Shown here: positions 1 to 6,737 of the stretch, one piece after another
Position numbering within the stretch: the first letter of the stretch is position 1
How the letters are laid out: each line of letters begins with the position of its first letter
The notes under the pieces: model-generated
Databases searched by the model: none
The model's input: the letters and a program-made list of their open reading frames with translations, nothing else
Told to the model about the DNA's origin: nothing
Made by a program: the position numbers and the translations under genes
Source of the DNA: CALZIK01 sp046756565
GTDB lineage: Bacteria > Acidobacteriota > Thermoanaerobaculia > Multivoradales > JAHEKO01
Assembly: GCA_046756565.1 (NCBI GenBank)
Contig: JBHHWO010000155.1
Location: 1 to 10,254, forward strand
Length of the DNA: 10,254 nt
Direction: 5' to 3'

Positions 1-709
1 AGTTGAGCACGTGGCTAACCTGCCCGGGAAGGCGCTTCGGCCAGTCGAAGCGCGACGACACCACGCTCCCGGCGAACGCGAGACGTTCGAACTTCACAGC
101 CGGAAAGCGCTCCAGGGCGTGCGCCGCGAGGTAGGTGCCATTGCTGTGGCCGATGTAGGAGAGCTTCGCCTTCGGATACCTCCGCCGGGTTTCGACGTAC
201 TGCTCGACCAACCAGCGGACCTTGCTCCAGCGCTGCGGGTAGAGCAGGAACTGGAGCATCGAGAAGTAGCCGTAGCTGCTGGTCACGACGGCGATCTCTT
301 TGCGCTTGTCCCCGCTCTGGTCGCCCTGGCGCTCGTCCTCCTGCTTCTTGTCCTCACGGTGCTGTTCTGCGTAGAGCCGTCGGGAGCGCGAGGCGATCTT
401 CTGCGTCCAGTGCCCTTCGTCTCGGATGCCGTGAATCACGAAGACCACTCTGCGGACGTCCTCGTCGGGCAGGATCGGGTCGGTGTCCCAGGGCAGGATC
501 GCCTCGGCGCTCCCGCGTGCCACATCGAAGTCGCCGAGTGCTTTCTGAAGAATCCGCTTACGCTCGGCGCCGTGCACAGGGTCTCCGTAGTCGATGACCG
601 ATACGTGATCCGAGAACGGCACCTCGAAATAGACGAATTCCTGGCCGGTCGCGGCATCCACAATGTCACGCCAGGACACGAGCTCATCGACAGAGCCCAA
701 CAGCTCTAT
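1..709 (-). CDS. Alpha/beta hydrolase, C-terminal part in the -1 frame, partial at window edge
   Basis: This frame is open from about 709 to position 1 and continues the preceding hydrolase. It begins IELLGSVDELVSW, a typical strand plus acid motif with Asp at 688-686. It then reads FVYFEVPFSDH, with the expected catalytic His at 607-605, completing domain 1. A second hydrolase domain follows: VVFVIHGIRDEGHW (its HGIRDEGHW part ends at 407) and the elbow GHSNG at 151-137, which supplies a second nucleophilic serine. A Lys/Glu/Asp-rich insertion lies at roughly 297-379. The protein runs off the left edge, so the second acid and histidine are not visible. There is no convincing independent start or Shine-Dalgarno at its beginning, which favours a frameshift over a separate gene. 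If separate, TTG at 700 or GTG near 679 would be the candidate starts. Confidence 0.75.
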   Translation of the reverse strand, partial: MELLGSVDELVSWRDIVDAATGQEFVYFEVPFSDHVSVIDYGDPVHGAERKRILQKALGDFDVARGSAEAILPWDTDPILPDEDVRRVVFVIHGIRDEGHWTQKIASRSRRLYAEQHREDKKQEDERQGDQSGDKRKEIAVVTSSYGYFSMLQFLLYPQRWSKVRWLVEQYVETRRRYPKAKLSYIGHSNGTYLAAHALERFPAVKFERLAFAGSVVSSRFDWPKRLPGQVSHVLN

Positions 710-1341
710 GCCTCGGGGATCTCTTCGTCCGGGTCGACGTGTAGATCGATCCATGCCAAGCGAAGCCAGACCAGGAACGGTGACGTTCGGCGAATCTGGA
801 GAATCCAGGGCCCGCGATAGGGCTGGCGGGTGAATAGGCTCGAGAGCCACGACCCGAGCTTGACCAGCGGCAAGGTCCACAAGCCCATCATCCAGGCCAT
901 CTTCTTGCCCAACGGCAGATGGTGGGAAAGCTCCCAGCCCTGGTTGATGGGCGCAATCAAAACCAGCCTCGCTTCTGTGAGGTCGACACGGCCCGCAAAT
1001 CCCTCGCCTTGGAGCCGGGAGAGGAGATAGACCGCCTGAGCAAGCACACCGCCGGCGCTGTGCCCGACCACGAACAGGCGCCTGTAACCGGAGAGATCGA
1101 TTCCTGCCAGGTGCTCCAGGAGCTCTATGGCCAGCTCTCTGATGTCGGCACAGGTCCACCATCGAAACGGCAGCTTGGGCACCAAGACGAAGCACTCTCC
1201 GAGCTCGTCCTTGATGGCGTCGGCAACACCGAGAATGTCCTCACGGCGAGCGTCCAGTCCGTGCAGGAGCAGCACGAAGCTCCCTGAGCCTTCCTTGCCC
1301 CGGGTCGTGGACCAGTCAATTCTCGTGCGGCGAGTCCTCAT
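706..1341 (-). CDS. Alpha/beta hydrolase, N-terminal part of a frameshifted tandem hydrolase
   Basis: The 211-residue product has the start of an alpha/beta-hydrolase fold. The strand and oxyanion segment FVLLLHGLD is at residues 22-30, and the nucleophile elbow GHSAGG at 93-98 makes Ser95 the likely catalytic serine. The frame ends at a TAG (708-706) right after IPEA, with no acid or histidine of the triad. Both lie immediately downstream in the -1 frame, so this is probably the first half of one longer protein broken by a one-base deletion or sequencing error. The ATG at 1341 is well supported by a strong Shine-Dalgarno at 1355-1348 with a 6-base spacer. It sits 30 bases after the TRAP permease stop on the same strand, so it is likely the third gene of that operon. 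Family knowledge suggests an esterase or lipase-like activity; the substrate cannot be read from sequence. Confidence 0.8.
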   Translation of the reverse strand: MRTRRTRIDWSTTRGKEGSGSFVLLLHGLDARREDILGVADAIKDELGECFVLVPKLPFRWWTCADIRELAIELLEHLAGIDLSGYRRLFVVGHSAGGVLAQAVYLLSRLQGEGFAGRVDLTEARLVLIAPINQGWELSHHLPLGKKMAWMMGLWTLPLVKLGSWLSSLFTRQPYRGPWILQIRRTSPFLVWLRLAWIDLHVDPDEEIPEA

Positions 1342-1347
1342 TCCCGC

Positions 1348-1355
1348 CCTCCTTT
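1348..1355 (-). promoter_or_regulatory. Strong Shine-Dalgarno for the hydrolase
   Basis: On the minus strand the sequence reads AAAGGAGG, followed by a 6-base spacer and the ATG at 1341. It is the best ribosome binding site in the window and fixes the hydrolase start. It lies between the permease stop (1372) and the hydrolase start. Confidence 0.8.
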
Positions 1356-1371
1356 GGCTCTTGATCCCCGA

Positions 1372-3153
1372 TCATTGCCGCCCAACCAGCTCGAGCAGCC
1401 CCAGCGTCAGGGACGGCACGTAGGTGATCAAAAGCACTCCGATGCCGAGGATCACCAGCATGGGGATCGCCGCCCGCCAGATCTGAAGGAGCGGCCGCTC
1501 GAACCGGTACGACGCCAGGAACAGGTTCAAGCCCACCGGCGGCGTGAGATACCCGAGCTCGAGGTTGGCGACGAAGATGATGCCGAGGTGAATCGGATCG
1601 ACCCCGAAAGCCAGGCCCATCGGCACGATCAACGGCACCACCACGACGATCGCCGAGAAGATGTCCATCAGGCAACCCACGAGCAGCAGAAAGATGTTGA
1701 GCGCCAGCAGAAACACCAGCGGCGAAGCGATCGAGTCCTTGGCCCACGCCAGCATCCGATCCGGAATCTGCGCGTCGACGAAGTAGTTCGTTAGCCCCAT
1801 CGCGACGCCCAGGATGATCAGGACGCCGCCCAAGAGCACGATGCACTCGCCGCTGACCCGAAACAGATCCTGGCGCACCCCGAGGTCGCGATGGACGAAG
1901 CACTGCACCACGAAGGCGTAGAAGGCGGTCATCGCCGACACCTCGACCAGAGTCGCCAGGCCGCTGAAGATGGCGCCGAGTACGAGAAAAGGAATCGCGA
2001 TCTCCCATTTGGCGTTCCACAGAGCCGCTCCGGTCTCGCGCCATCCGAACCGGTGCCGCTCGCCGCCGCGGCGCCAGCCTTCCCACACGCCCCAGCCGGC
2101 CACCAGCGCCAGCATGAGGACCCCGGGCACGAGACCGCCGACGAAGAGATCACGAATCGGAATCTCGGCGACGATTCCGTAGAGGATGAGGGGAAGCGCC
2201 GGCGCAAACAGGAGCCCGAGAGAGCCGGACGCGGTCAGCAGCCCCAGCGAGAAGTTCTCGCGGTAGCCGTCGCGCTGCATCGCCATGAACAGCAATCCTC
2301 CGAGCGCCAGGATCGTGACCCCGGAGCCTCCGGTGAACACCGTGAAGAAAGCACACAGCACGGCCACCACCACGGCAGTGCCGCCGGGAAGCCAGCCGAA
2401 AAAGGCATGGAAGACCCGCAGCAGACGCTTCGAGGCGTCTCCCTGGGCCAGCAGAAAACCCGCCAGCGTGAAGAGCGGGATCGCCGGCAGGGTCGGGGAC
2501 ACCGCCAGACGGTAGGTCTCGGCCGGCACCGCTGCCGCCGGAACTCCCTCGGCCAGGAAAAGCAGGACAGCCGTGCCTCCGAGCGCGGCGAAAATCGGGC
2601 CGCCCGCGAGAGTTCCGATCAGAATCAACGCCAGGCCGGGCCAGGCCGCTCGGCCCTCCAGAATCTGTGGAAACTGGCCGATCACGAGGCCCGTACTCAG
2701 GCCGATGACCGCCGGAATCCTGCCGAGCCAGCCCTTGGCGGACTGCCACACCAGGCGGCCAGCGATAAGGGCGAACGACACCGGCAGTACCGAGAGTGCG
2801 ACCCACACCGGCACCGACAGCGGCAGAACCGTCCCCGCACCGCGCTCGAGGATCGTCAGGTCGAGCGCCGCTCGCGCCAAGAGCACGGTGGCGCCTGCCG
2901 CGACCGCGTTGGCGAGACTCCGCGCCGGACCCACCAGCCGGGATTGCTTGAAGAGCTCTCCGGTCGCGAGCGCCAGCAGCTTGCCCTCGCGAGCCGCGAG
3001 CGAGGCGCCGAGGAACGCGACCCAGAGAGTCAAGTGGCGAACGAACACCGATGAGCCGGGAATGCCGACTCCCACCAGCTTGCGCGCGGCCGCCTCCACC
3101 AGCGGCAACAGAACCATCGCCCCGAGCGCCGCGACCGCAACGCTCATCTCCAC
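1372..3153 (-). CDS. dctM: TRAP transporter fused small and large permease (DctQ-DctM)
   Basis: This 593-residue polytopic membrane protein joins both membrane subunits of a tripartite ATP-independent periplasmic transporter. Residues 1 to about 140 look like DctQ, with AMVLLPLVEAAARK and RHLTLWVAFLGASLAAREGK (39-58). The rest is DctM, with LPAIPLFTLAGFLLA (222-236), FTGGSGVT (273-280), GSLGLLFAPALPLILYG (310-326) and, near the end, NLELGYLTPPVGLNLFL (530-546). In known TRAP systems DctM drives solute import with a cation gradient and DctQ is essential for function. The binding-protein gene ends 17 bases upstream and a hydrolase follows 30 bases downstream, all on one strand. The start is uncertain: position 3153 is a GTG without a good ribosome site, ATG at 3147 is an alternative, and HALRRVE just before it looks like natural DctQ sequence, so the true start may overlap the end of dctP. 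Confidence 0.92.
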   Translation of the reverse strand: MEMSVAVAALGAMVLLPLVEAAARKLVGVGIPGSSVFVRHLTLWVAFLGASLAAREGKLLALATGELFKQSRLVGPARSLANAVAAGATVLLARAALDLTILERGAGTVLPLSVPVWVALSVLPVSFALIAGRLVWQSAKGWLGRIPAVIGLSTGLVIGQFPQILEGRAAWPGLALILIGTLAGGPIFAALGGTAVLLFLAEGVPAAAVPAETYRLAVSPTLPAIPLFTLAGFLLAQGDASKRLLRVFHAFFGWLPGGTAVVVAVLCAFFTVFTGGSGVTILALGGLLFMAMQRDGYRENFSLGLLTASGSLGLLFAPALPLILYGIVAEIPIRDLFVGGLVPGVLMLALVAGWGVWEGWRRGGERHRFGWRETGAALWNAKWEIAIPFLVLGAIFSGLATLVEVSAMTAFYAFVVQCFVHRDLGVRQDLFRVSGECIVLLGGVLIILGVAMGLTNYFVDAQIPDRMLAWAKDSIASPLVFLLALNIFLLLVGCLMDIFSAIVVVVPLIVPMGLAFGVDPIHLGIIFVANLELGYLTPPVGLNLFLASYRFERPLLQIWRAAIPMLVILGIGVLLITYVPSLTLGLLELVGRQ

Positions 3154-3170
3154 GCGACGAAGGGCGTGCT

Positions 3171-4247
3171 TCAGCGTGTGTCCCCGCTCGGTTTCGGAGC
3201 AGGGGTGGCCGGAGCGGGCTCGTCGGCCGCCGGGTCCGGCTCCGATCGAGCCCGGTACTCCGAGCGGAGCCGGACCGCGGCGTCATAGATCTCCTGCGGC
3301 ACGGTCCTGCCTCGCATCGACTCGGCGATCCGGGCCGCCGTCCGGCTCCATTCGACCGAGGTCTCCGCCGCGGTGATCTCCAGGCCCCGCTCACTCATCT
3401 CGTCGACCGCGATCTGATCCTGCTCTGGAATCGTCCCGCGCTGGCGCTTCTCAGCGATGGCGGCGTCGCCGAGAAGAATCTGCCGGTCGGCCTCGCTGAT
3501 GCCGTTCCAAGCGCGCGCGCTCACTATGGTCGCTCCCGGAAGCGGCGCCAGGCCGGTCTCTTCCATGAACGAGGCCTGTCGGAACCATTGCAGGGACAGA
3601 GCCGCCAACGGCGTGGTCGCGATGACGTCGATCATGCCGGTTTGAAAGCCGGTCATGATGTCGGTGGGGGCGAGCGGCACTGGCCTGAAGCCGTTCTCCT
3701 GCCACAAGGTGACCATGTGGTCGGCGCCGGCTGTCACGTAGATCTTCTGCTTCTTCAGGTCGGTGATGCTTCGAATCGGGTCTCGGGAGAAGAATCGCAC
3801 CCACCCCCCGTGGCCCCACTGCAGCAGCCGATACCCTTTTGCCTCGAGCAGCTCCTCGAGCGTTGGCGCCAGCCCGTCGAGCACGTACAGGAACTCCGCG
3901 TACGAGTCGTAGAACAGAGGCATGACCAGCACCGAGAACGCTCCGTCGATCTCCTCGAGACCCGCCACGGTCAGGGCGGCGGCATGGAGCTGACCGATTC
4001 GGATCTTGCGCAGGATGTCGGTTTCGCTGCCCGCGACGCCGCCGGCGTAGATCCGAAGGGAGACCCTGCCGTCGGTCTTCCGGCGCCACTGGTCCCCCAT
4101 CTCGCGCAGGTCCTTGTCCCAGATCGATCCTTCCGGTACCAGCGTGGCCAGCTTGATCGGTGCCGCAGCCGCCGGAACCGGCCCGGTCGCGACCAGCACC
4201 AGCGCCGCCGCCAGCAGCGCCGCCGTGCGCGAATTCAATCTCTCCAT
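3171..4247 (-). CDS. dctP: TRAP transporter substrate-binding protein, DctP family
   Basis: The 358-residue product is the periplasmic solute-binding subunit for the fused permease that follows 17 bases later. The ATG at 4247 is preferred over the longer frame open to 4367 because it begins directly with a signal peptide: MERLNSR, a hydrophobic Ala/Leu core, and a PAAAA cleavage region near residue 29. The mature protein opens IKLATLVPEGS and carries typical DctP segments: GSETDILRKIRIGQL (73-87), TDIMTGFQTGMIDV (195-208) and the WFRQASFMEE region (221-230). The conserved Arg that usually follows the LKGLKI-type motif and binds the ligand carboxylate is replaced here: the segment reads LKKQKIYVT, with Tyr170. 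The C-terminal 23 residues or so are a Pro/Ala-rich, probably disordered tail. The ligand is unknown. DctP is a much better fit than the TAXI family. Confidence 0.92.
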   Translation of the reverse strand: MERLNSRTAALLAAALVLVATGPVPAAAAPIKLATLVPEGSIWDKDLREMGDQWRRKTDGRVSLRIYAGGVAGSETDILRKIRIGQLHAAALTVAGLEEIDGAFSVLVMPLFYDSYAEFLYVLDGLAPTLEELLEAKGYRLLQWGHGGWVRFFSRDPIRSITDLKKQKIYVTAGADHMVTLWQENGFRPVPLAPTDIMTGFQTGMIDVIATTPLAALSLQWFRQASFMEETGLAPLPGATIVSARAWNGISEADRQILLGDAAIAEKRQRGTIPEQDQIAVDEMSERGLEITAAETSVEWSRTAARIAESMRGRTVPQEIYDAAVRLRSEYRARSEPDPAADEPAPATPAPKPSGDTR

Positions 4248-4350
4248 CCCATTCGTCAACAAAATCCGCAATAATTTTATTCGCCGTCGGCAGATCGGTG
4301 CGAGCCGCCCGAACTCCGAGGCCGTTTCCTCGTAGCAGAATCGAACCGAG
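4248..4350. promoter_or_regulatory. Divergent intergenic region, likely promoters for the TRAP operon and the phosphatase
   Basis: This 103-base spacer separates divergent genes and includes an AT-rich island at about 4256-4282, unusual in this GC-rich window. On the minus strand TAAAAT (4279-4274) is a possible -10 about 27 bases before dctP. No convincing -35 lies 17 bases upstream of it. No inverted-repeat operator was recognised. The assignment rests mainly on gene arrangement and base composition. Confidence 0.4.
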
Positions 4351-5481
4351 ATGGGACGACCGCGCAAATACCTCCACGACGCCCACGGCTTCGTGCGCGA
4401 CTACACGGCCGGCTTGAACATCCGCGATTTCAGGCGGATGTTCGGCGAAGAAGCCACCAAGGCCTATCGCGTCCTGAGTCGCGATCAGGAGAAGCCGCCC
4501 ACGGACGAGGACGAGGTCACCGGCTTCTTCCGGCGCGCCAAAATCGTTTTCCTGGGCATCTCTCACAAGCTGTCGCCCGCCCGGCGGCTCATCTTCACGC
4601 TGTCCGTGCTGCTGACGTTTCTCGGCCTTCTGGGTGGCAAGGAGTTCAGCTGGGGTGGCGAGGCCGCGTCGGTCTCCGTCGGTACTGGCAGTTTCTTCCT
4701 GATTTCGGCCGTGTGCGGTTTCGCCTATCTCTTCATCATGGAGCTGGTCGATCGAGTGAGAGTGCGCGACGAGCTCGAGGTGGCGCGCCAGCTCCAGGCC
4801 GACCTGCTCCCGCAGCGGGCACCGAAGGTGGTCGGGTACTCGTTCGCGCACTCCTACCGCACCGCGAACGAGGTCGGAGGCGACTACTACGACATCTCAC
4901 CGCTCCCCGATGGGCGGTTAGCGCTGGTTATCGGCGATGCGAGTGGTCACGGAATCGCCGCCGGCCTGCTCATGGCAATTGCCAACGCGACCCTGAAAAC
5001 AGCCCTCGAAGTCGACCCGGCGCCCGACAAGGTCGCCCAGCTTCTCAACTCGACCTTGTTTCGGACCGGCGACCGGCGAGCCTTCATGTCGCTCTTCTAC
5101 GGCCTCCTGGAGCCCGACTCGGGGAACCTCGATTACGTCTGCGCCGGCCACCCGTTCCCGATGCAGAGAACCAAGATCAACGAAGTGGTCGAGCTGGGAA
5201 GCGGCGCGCTACCGTTGGGGATGCGCCCGGAGCTCGAGCTGGAGGTCCGTCGAACCGTGCTCGAGCCCGGCGAAGCGATCCTGTTCTTCACCGACGGACT
5301 CCCCGAGGCTCTCGACGACCAGGAACGGTCGTTCGGGTTCCCCCGGCTGACGGAGATGGTCGGCCGGGTCGGAACCGCGGCCCAGCTGCACGACGCGATC
5401 GTCAGGGCCTTCAAATCCCACGTCGGGAATCTCGACGTCGGCGACGACGTCACCCTCCTGGTCGTCAGTCGCTCGAGCTAG
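4351..5481 (+). CDS. Membrane-anchored SpoIIE/RsbU-type PP2C serine phosphatase
   Basis: The 376-residue protein has a cytoplasmic-looking N-terminal region (1-75), two hydrophobic membrane segments (about 79-95 and 111-131), a short helical linker (DRVRVRDELEVARQLQADLLP) and a C-terminal SpoIIE/PPM phosphatase domain. Metal-site motifs are intact: GGDYYD (176-181), GDASGHG (195-201), CAGHP (264-268), FTDGLPEA (313-320) and DDVTLL (365-370). The ARQLQADLLP segment is the usual lead-in to RsbU-type domains. Family knowledge: such enzymes dephosphorylate STAS-domain anti-anti-sigma factors in partner-switching cascades. No STAS protein, RsbW-type kinase or sigma factor is in the window, so the target is unknown. 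No PAS, GAF or response-regulator domain precedes the catalytic part, so any signal probably enters through the membrane or N-terminal region. It is divergent from dctP and converges on the racemase-like gene. The start ATG has only a weak ribosome site. Confidence 0.93.
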   Translation: MGRPRKYLHDAHGFVRDYTAGLNIRDFRRMFGEEATKAYRVLSRDQEKPPTDEDEVTGFFRRAKIVFLGISHKLSPARRLIFTLSVLLTFLGLLGGKEFSWGGEAASVSVGTGSFFLISAVCGFAYLFIMELVDRVRVRDELEVARQLQADLLPQRAPKVVGYSFAHSYRTANEVGGDYYDISPLPDGRLALVIGDASGHGIAAGLLMAIANATLKTALEVDPAPDKVAQLLNSTLFRTGDRRAFMSLFYGLLEPDSGNLDYVCAGHPFPMQRTKINEVVELGSGALPLGMRPELELEVRRTVLEPGEAILFFTDGLPEALDDQERSFGFPRLTEMVGRVGTAAQLHDAIVRAFKSHVGNLDVGDDVTLLVVSRSS

Positions 5482-6656
5482 TCGCCGAAACGATCGGCGG
5501 CCCAGCGGCGCACCAGACCGCGCAGGGTCACCCTGGGTCCGATGCCGCCCCCGCGGCGGCCCCTCCTTCCGCGAGCCACTCGACCTGAGCCGAACTCCGC
5601 CAGCACGGCCTCGGTATGCTCGCCCAGAGCCGGAAAGTGAGCCGGTGCCCGCGGCCGTTCGCCGTCCAGAATCGCGGGGAACGGAAGCCGGCCTTCCCCG
5701 GTGGCGATCTCTCGGGCTGCCATCTGCGGCGAACCAGCGGCTTCGGCGACCGAAGCGACCAGATCACCGGGGATGTCGGCTCGGTGGCACAGCTCTCGCC
5801 AGTCCTCACCATCCCGAGTCGCAAACAGCTCGGCCACCAGCTGGTGACTCGCATCGTCCTCTCGATACTGGTGCCGTGTCAGATCCGGACGATCGACCTC
5901 GGCACAGAACCGCTTCCAGAAGCGCGGCTCGAGCGCGGCGAGGGCGAAACGCCGTTCATCGCAGGTGTCGTAGATCCTGTAGCAGGGGAACGCGCCGGTG
6001 AGCGCCGTCCGCTTCCCGGCCGCGCCGGCCCTTGCTGCGACGTTGGTGAGATTCCCGATCGCGGCGGCGTCGAAGAGAGACGCGTCGATCCGGGTGCCGC
6101 GGCCGCTTCGCTCCCGCGCCAGCAGAGCGGCAGTCGTCGCCGAGACGGCGGCAAACGCGCCCAGGAGATCCGCAGCCGGAAGTCCGGGTATCTCTCCGGT
6201 CGCGGCCAGGGCCCCGGCCGCCGCCTGGTAGGTCAGATCGTGTCCGGCGTGCCCGCTCGCCGGACCCACGCTTCCCCACCCCGATACCGAGCAAACGACC
6301 AGGCCCGGGTATCGCTCGCCCAGCGCCTCCGGCGCCAACCCGAACTCGGCGAGCTTGCCGGGCCGGAAGCTCTCCAGCAGCACGTCGGCCCGCTTCAGAA
6401 TCGCTGCCAGCAGCTCGCGCGCCTGGGCGCGAGTGAGATCCAGCGCAACGCTCTCGACGCCGGAGAGGAGCAGGCGCGCCAGCGAGCCGACTCCACCTTC
6501 GACAGGCGGAGCGTTCCGAACCGGGTCCCCCAGCTCGGGCTCCTCGATCTTGATTACCCTCGCGCCCAGATTGGCGAGCATCTTGGCCGCCAACGGCCCC
6601 GGAAGATATCGGGACAGGTCGACTATCAGGATGCCTTCGAGCGGCTGGGAGCCCAT
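5478..6656 (-). CDS. CaiB/BaiF-family CoA-transferase, alpha-methylacyl-CoA racemase-like
   Basis: The 392-residue product begins GILIVDLSRYLPGPLAAKMLANLGARVIKIE, the standard family III CoA-transferase N-terminus. FRPGKLAEFGL (98-106) and SGWGSVGP (125-132) follow. The residues used by alpha-methylacyl-CoA racemase seem present: His139 with Asp140 in GHDLTYQAAAGAL, Asp163 in PAADLLG, and Glu243 in ALEPRFW. This favours epimerising 2-methylacyl-CoA, the step that lets branched fatty acyl-CoA enter beta-oxidation, over formyl- or succinyl-CoA transfer; this is inference from motifs. A longer frame is open to 6764, but its first 36 residues come from a dispersed-type repeat, so ATG 6656 is chosen. 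No Shine-Dalgarno precedes that ATG, and an extended -10 (6671-6663) suggests a leaderless message. The stop overlaps that of the convergent phosphatase gene. Confidence 0.88.
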   Translation of the reverse strand: MGSQPLEGILIVDLSRYLPGPLAAKMLANLGARVIKIEEPELGDPVRNAPPVEGGVGSLARLLLSGVESVALDLTRAQARELLAAILKRADVLLESFRPGKLAEFGLAPEALGERYPGLVVCSVSGWGSVGPASGHAGHDLTYQAAAGALAATGEIPGLPAADLLGAFAAVSATTAALLARERSGRGTRIDASLFDAAAIGNLTNVAARAGAAGKRTALTGAFPCYRIYDTCDERRFALAALEPRFWKRFCAEVDRPDLTRHQYREDDASHQLVAELFATRDGEDWRELCHRADIPGDLVASVAEAAGSPQMAAREIATGEGRLPFPAILDGERPRAPAHFPALGEHTEAVLAEFGSGRVARGRRGRRGGGIGPRVTLRGLVRRWAADRFGD

Positions 6657-6662
6657 ATCGTA

Positions 6663-6671
6663 ATTATCGCA
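6663..6671 (-). promoter_or_regulatory. Putative extended -10 promoter for the racemase-like gene
   Basis: The minus strand reads TGCGATAAT, one mismatch from the extended -10 consensus TGnTATAAT. It ends 7 bases before the A of the ATG at 6656, so transcription would start at or next to the start codon. No clear -35 was found. This agrees with the absence of a ribosome binding site. Confidence 0.4.
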
Positions 6672-6704
6672 GGGGGATCGAAGAGTCGTGTGGGACCCTT
6701 CCCC

Positions 6705-6737
6705 GCCGGGATCCTTCGCTGCGCTCAGAATGACAAT
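6705..6737 (-). repeat. Short dispersed-type repeat (ATTCTGAGCGCAGCGAAGGATC motif class)
   Basis: The minus strand contains CATTCTGAGCGCAGCGAAGG followed by ATCC. I recognise this as a small intergenic repeat seen in many unrelated bacterial genomes, where spurious translations read VILSAAKDP; that exact string appears in the open frame upstream of the racemase-like gene. It is usually part of a short inverted-repeat pair. A degraded second arm may lie at about 6665-6690, but the match is loose. Copy number in this genome cannot be judged from one window. Confidence 0.55.

Noticed and set aside
709..720. Programmed -1 frameshift at the hydrolase break
   Set aside because: The sequence before the TAG (ATC CCC GAG GCA) is not a canonical X XXY YYZ heptamer and no obvious pseudoknot follows; a plain indel is simpler.
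11..820. Plus-strand frame of 269 residues
   Set aside because: It is antisense to the hydrolase, has low-complexity composition and no recognisable motifs, whereas the minus strand shows clear hydrolase motifs in both of its frames.
1891..3394. Long plus- and minus-strand frames overlapping the TRAP permease (up to 414 residues)
   Set aside because: Arg/Pro/Gly/Ala-rich translations typical of shadow frames in GC-rich DNA; the permease frame has all DctQ/DctM motifs and membrane segments.
3051..4851. Long shadow frames over dctP and the start of the phosphatase (407 residues on plus, 466 on minus)
   Set aside because: No domain is recognisable, and both cross the true divergent gene boundary between dctP and the phosphatase.
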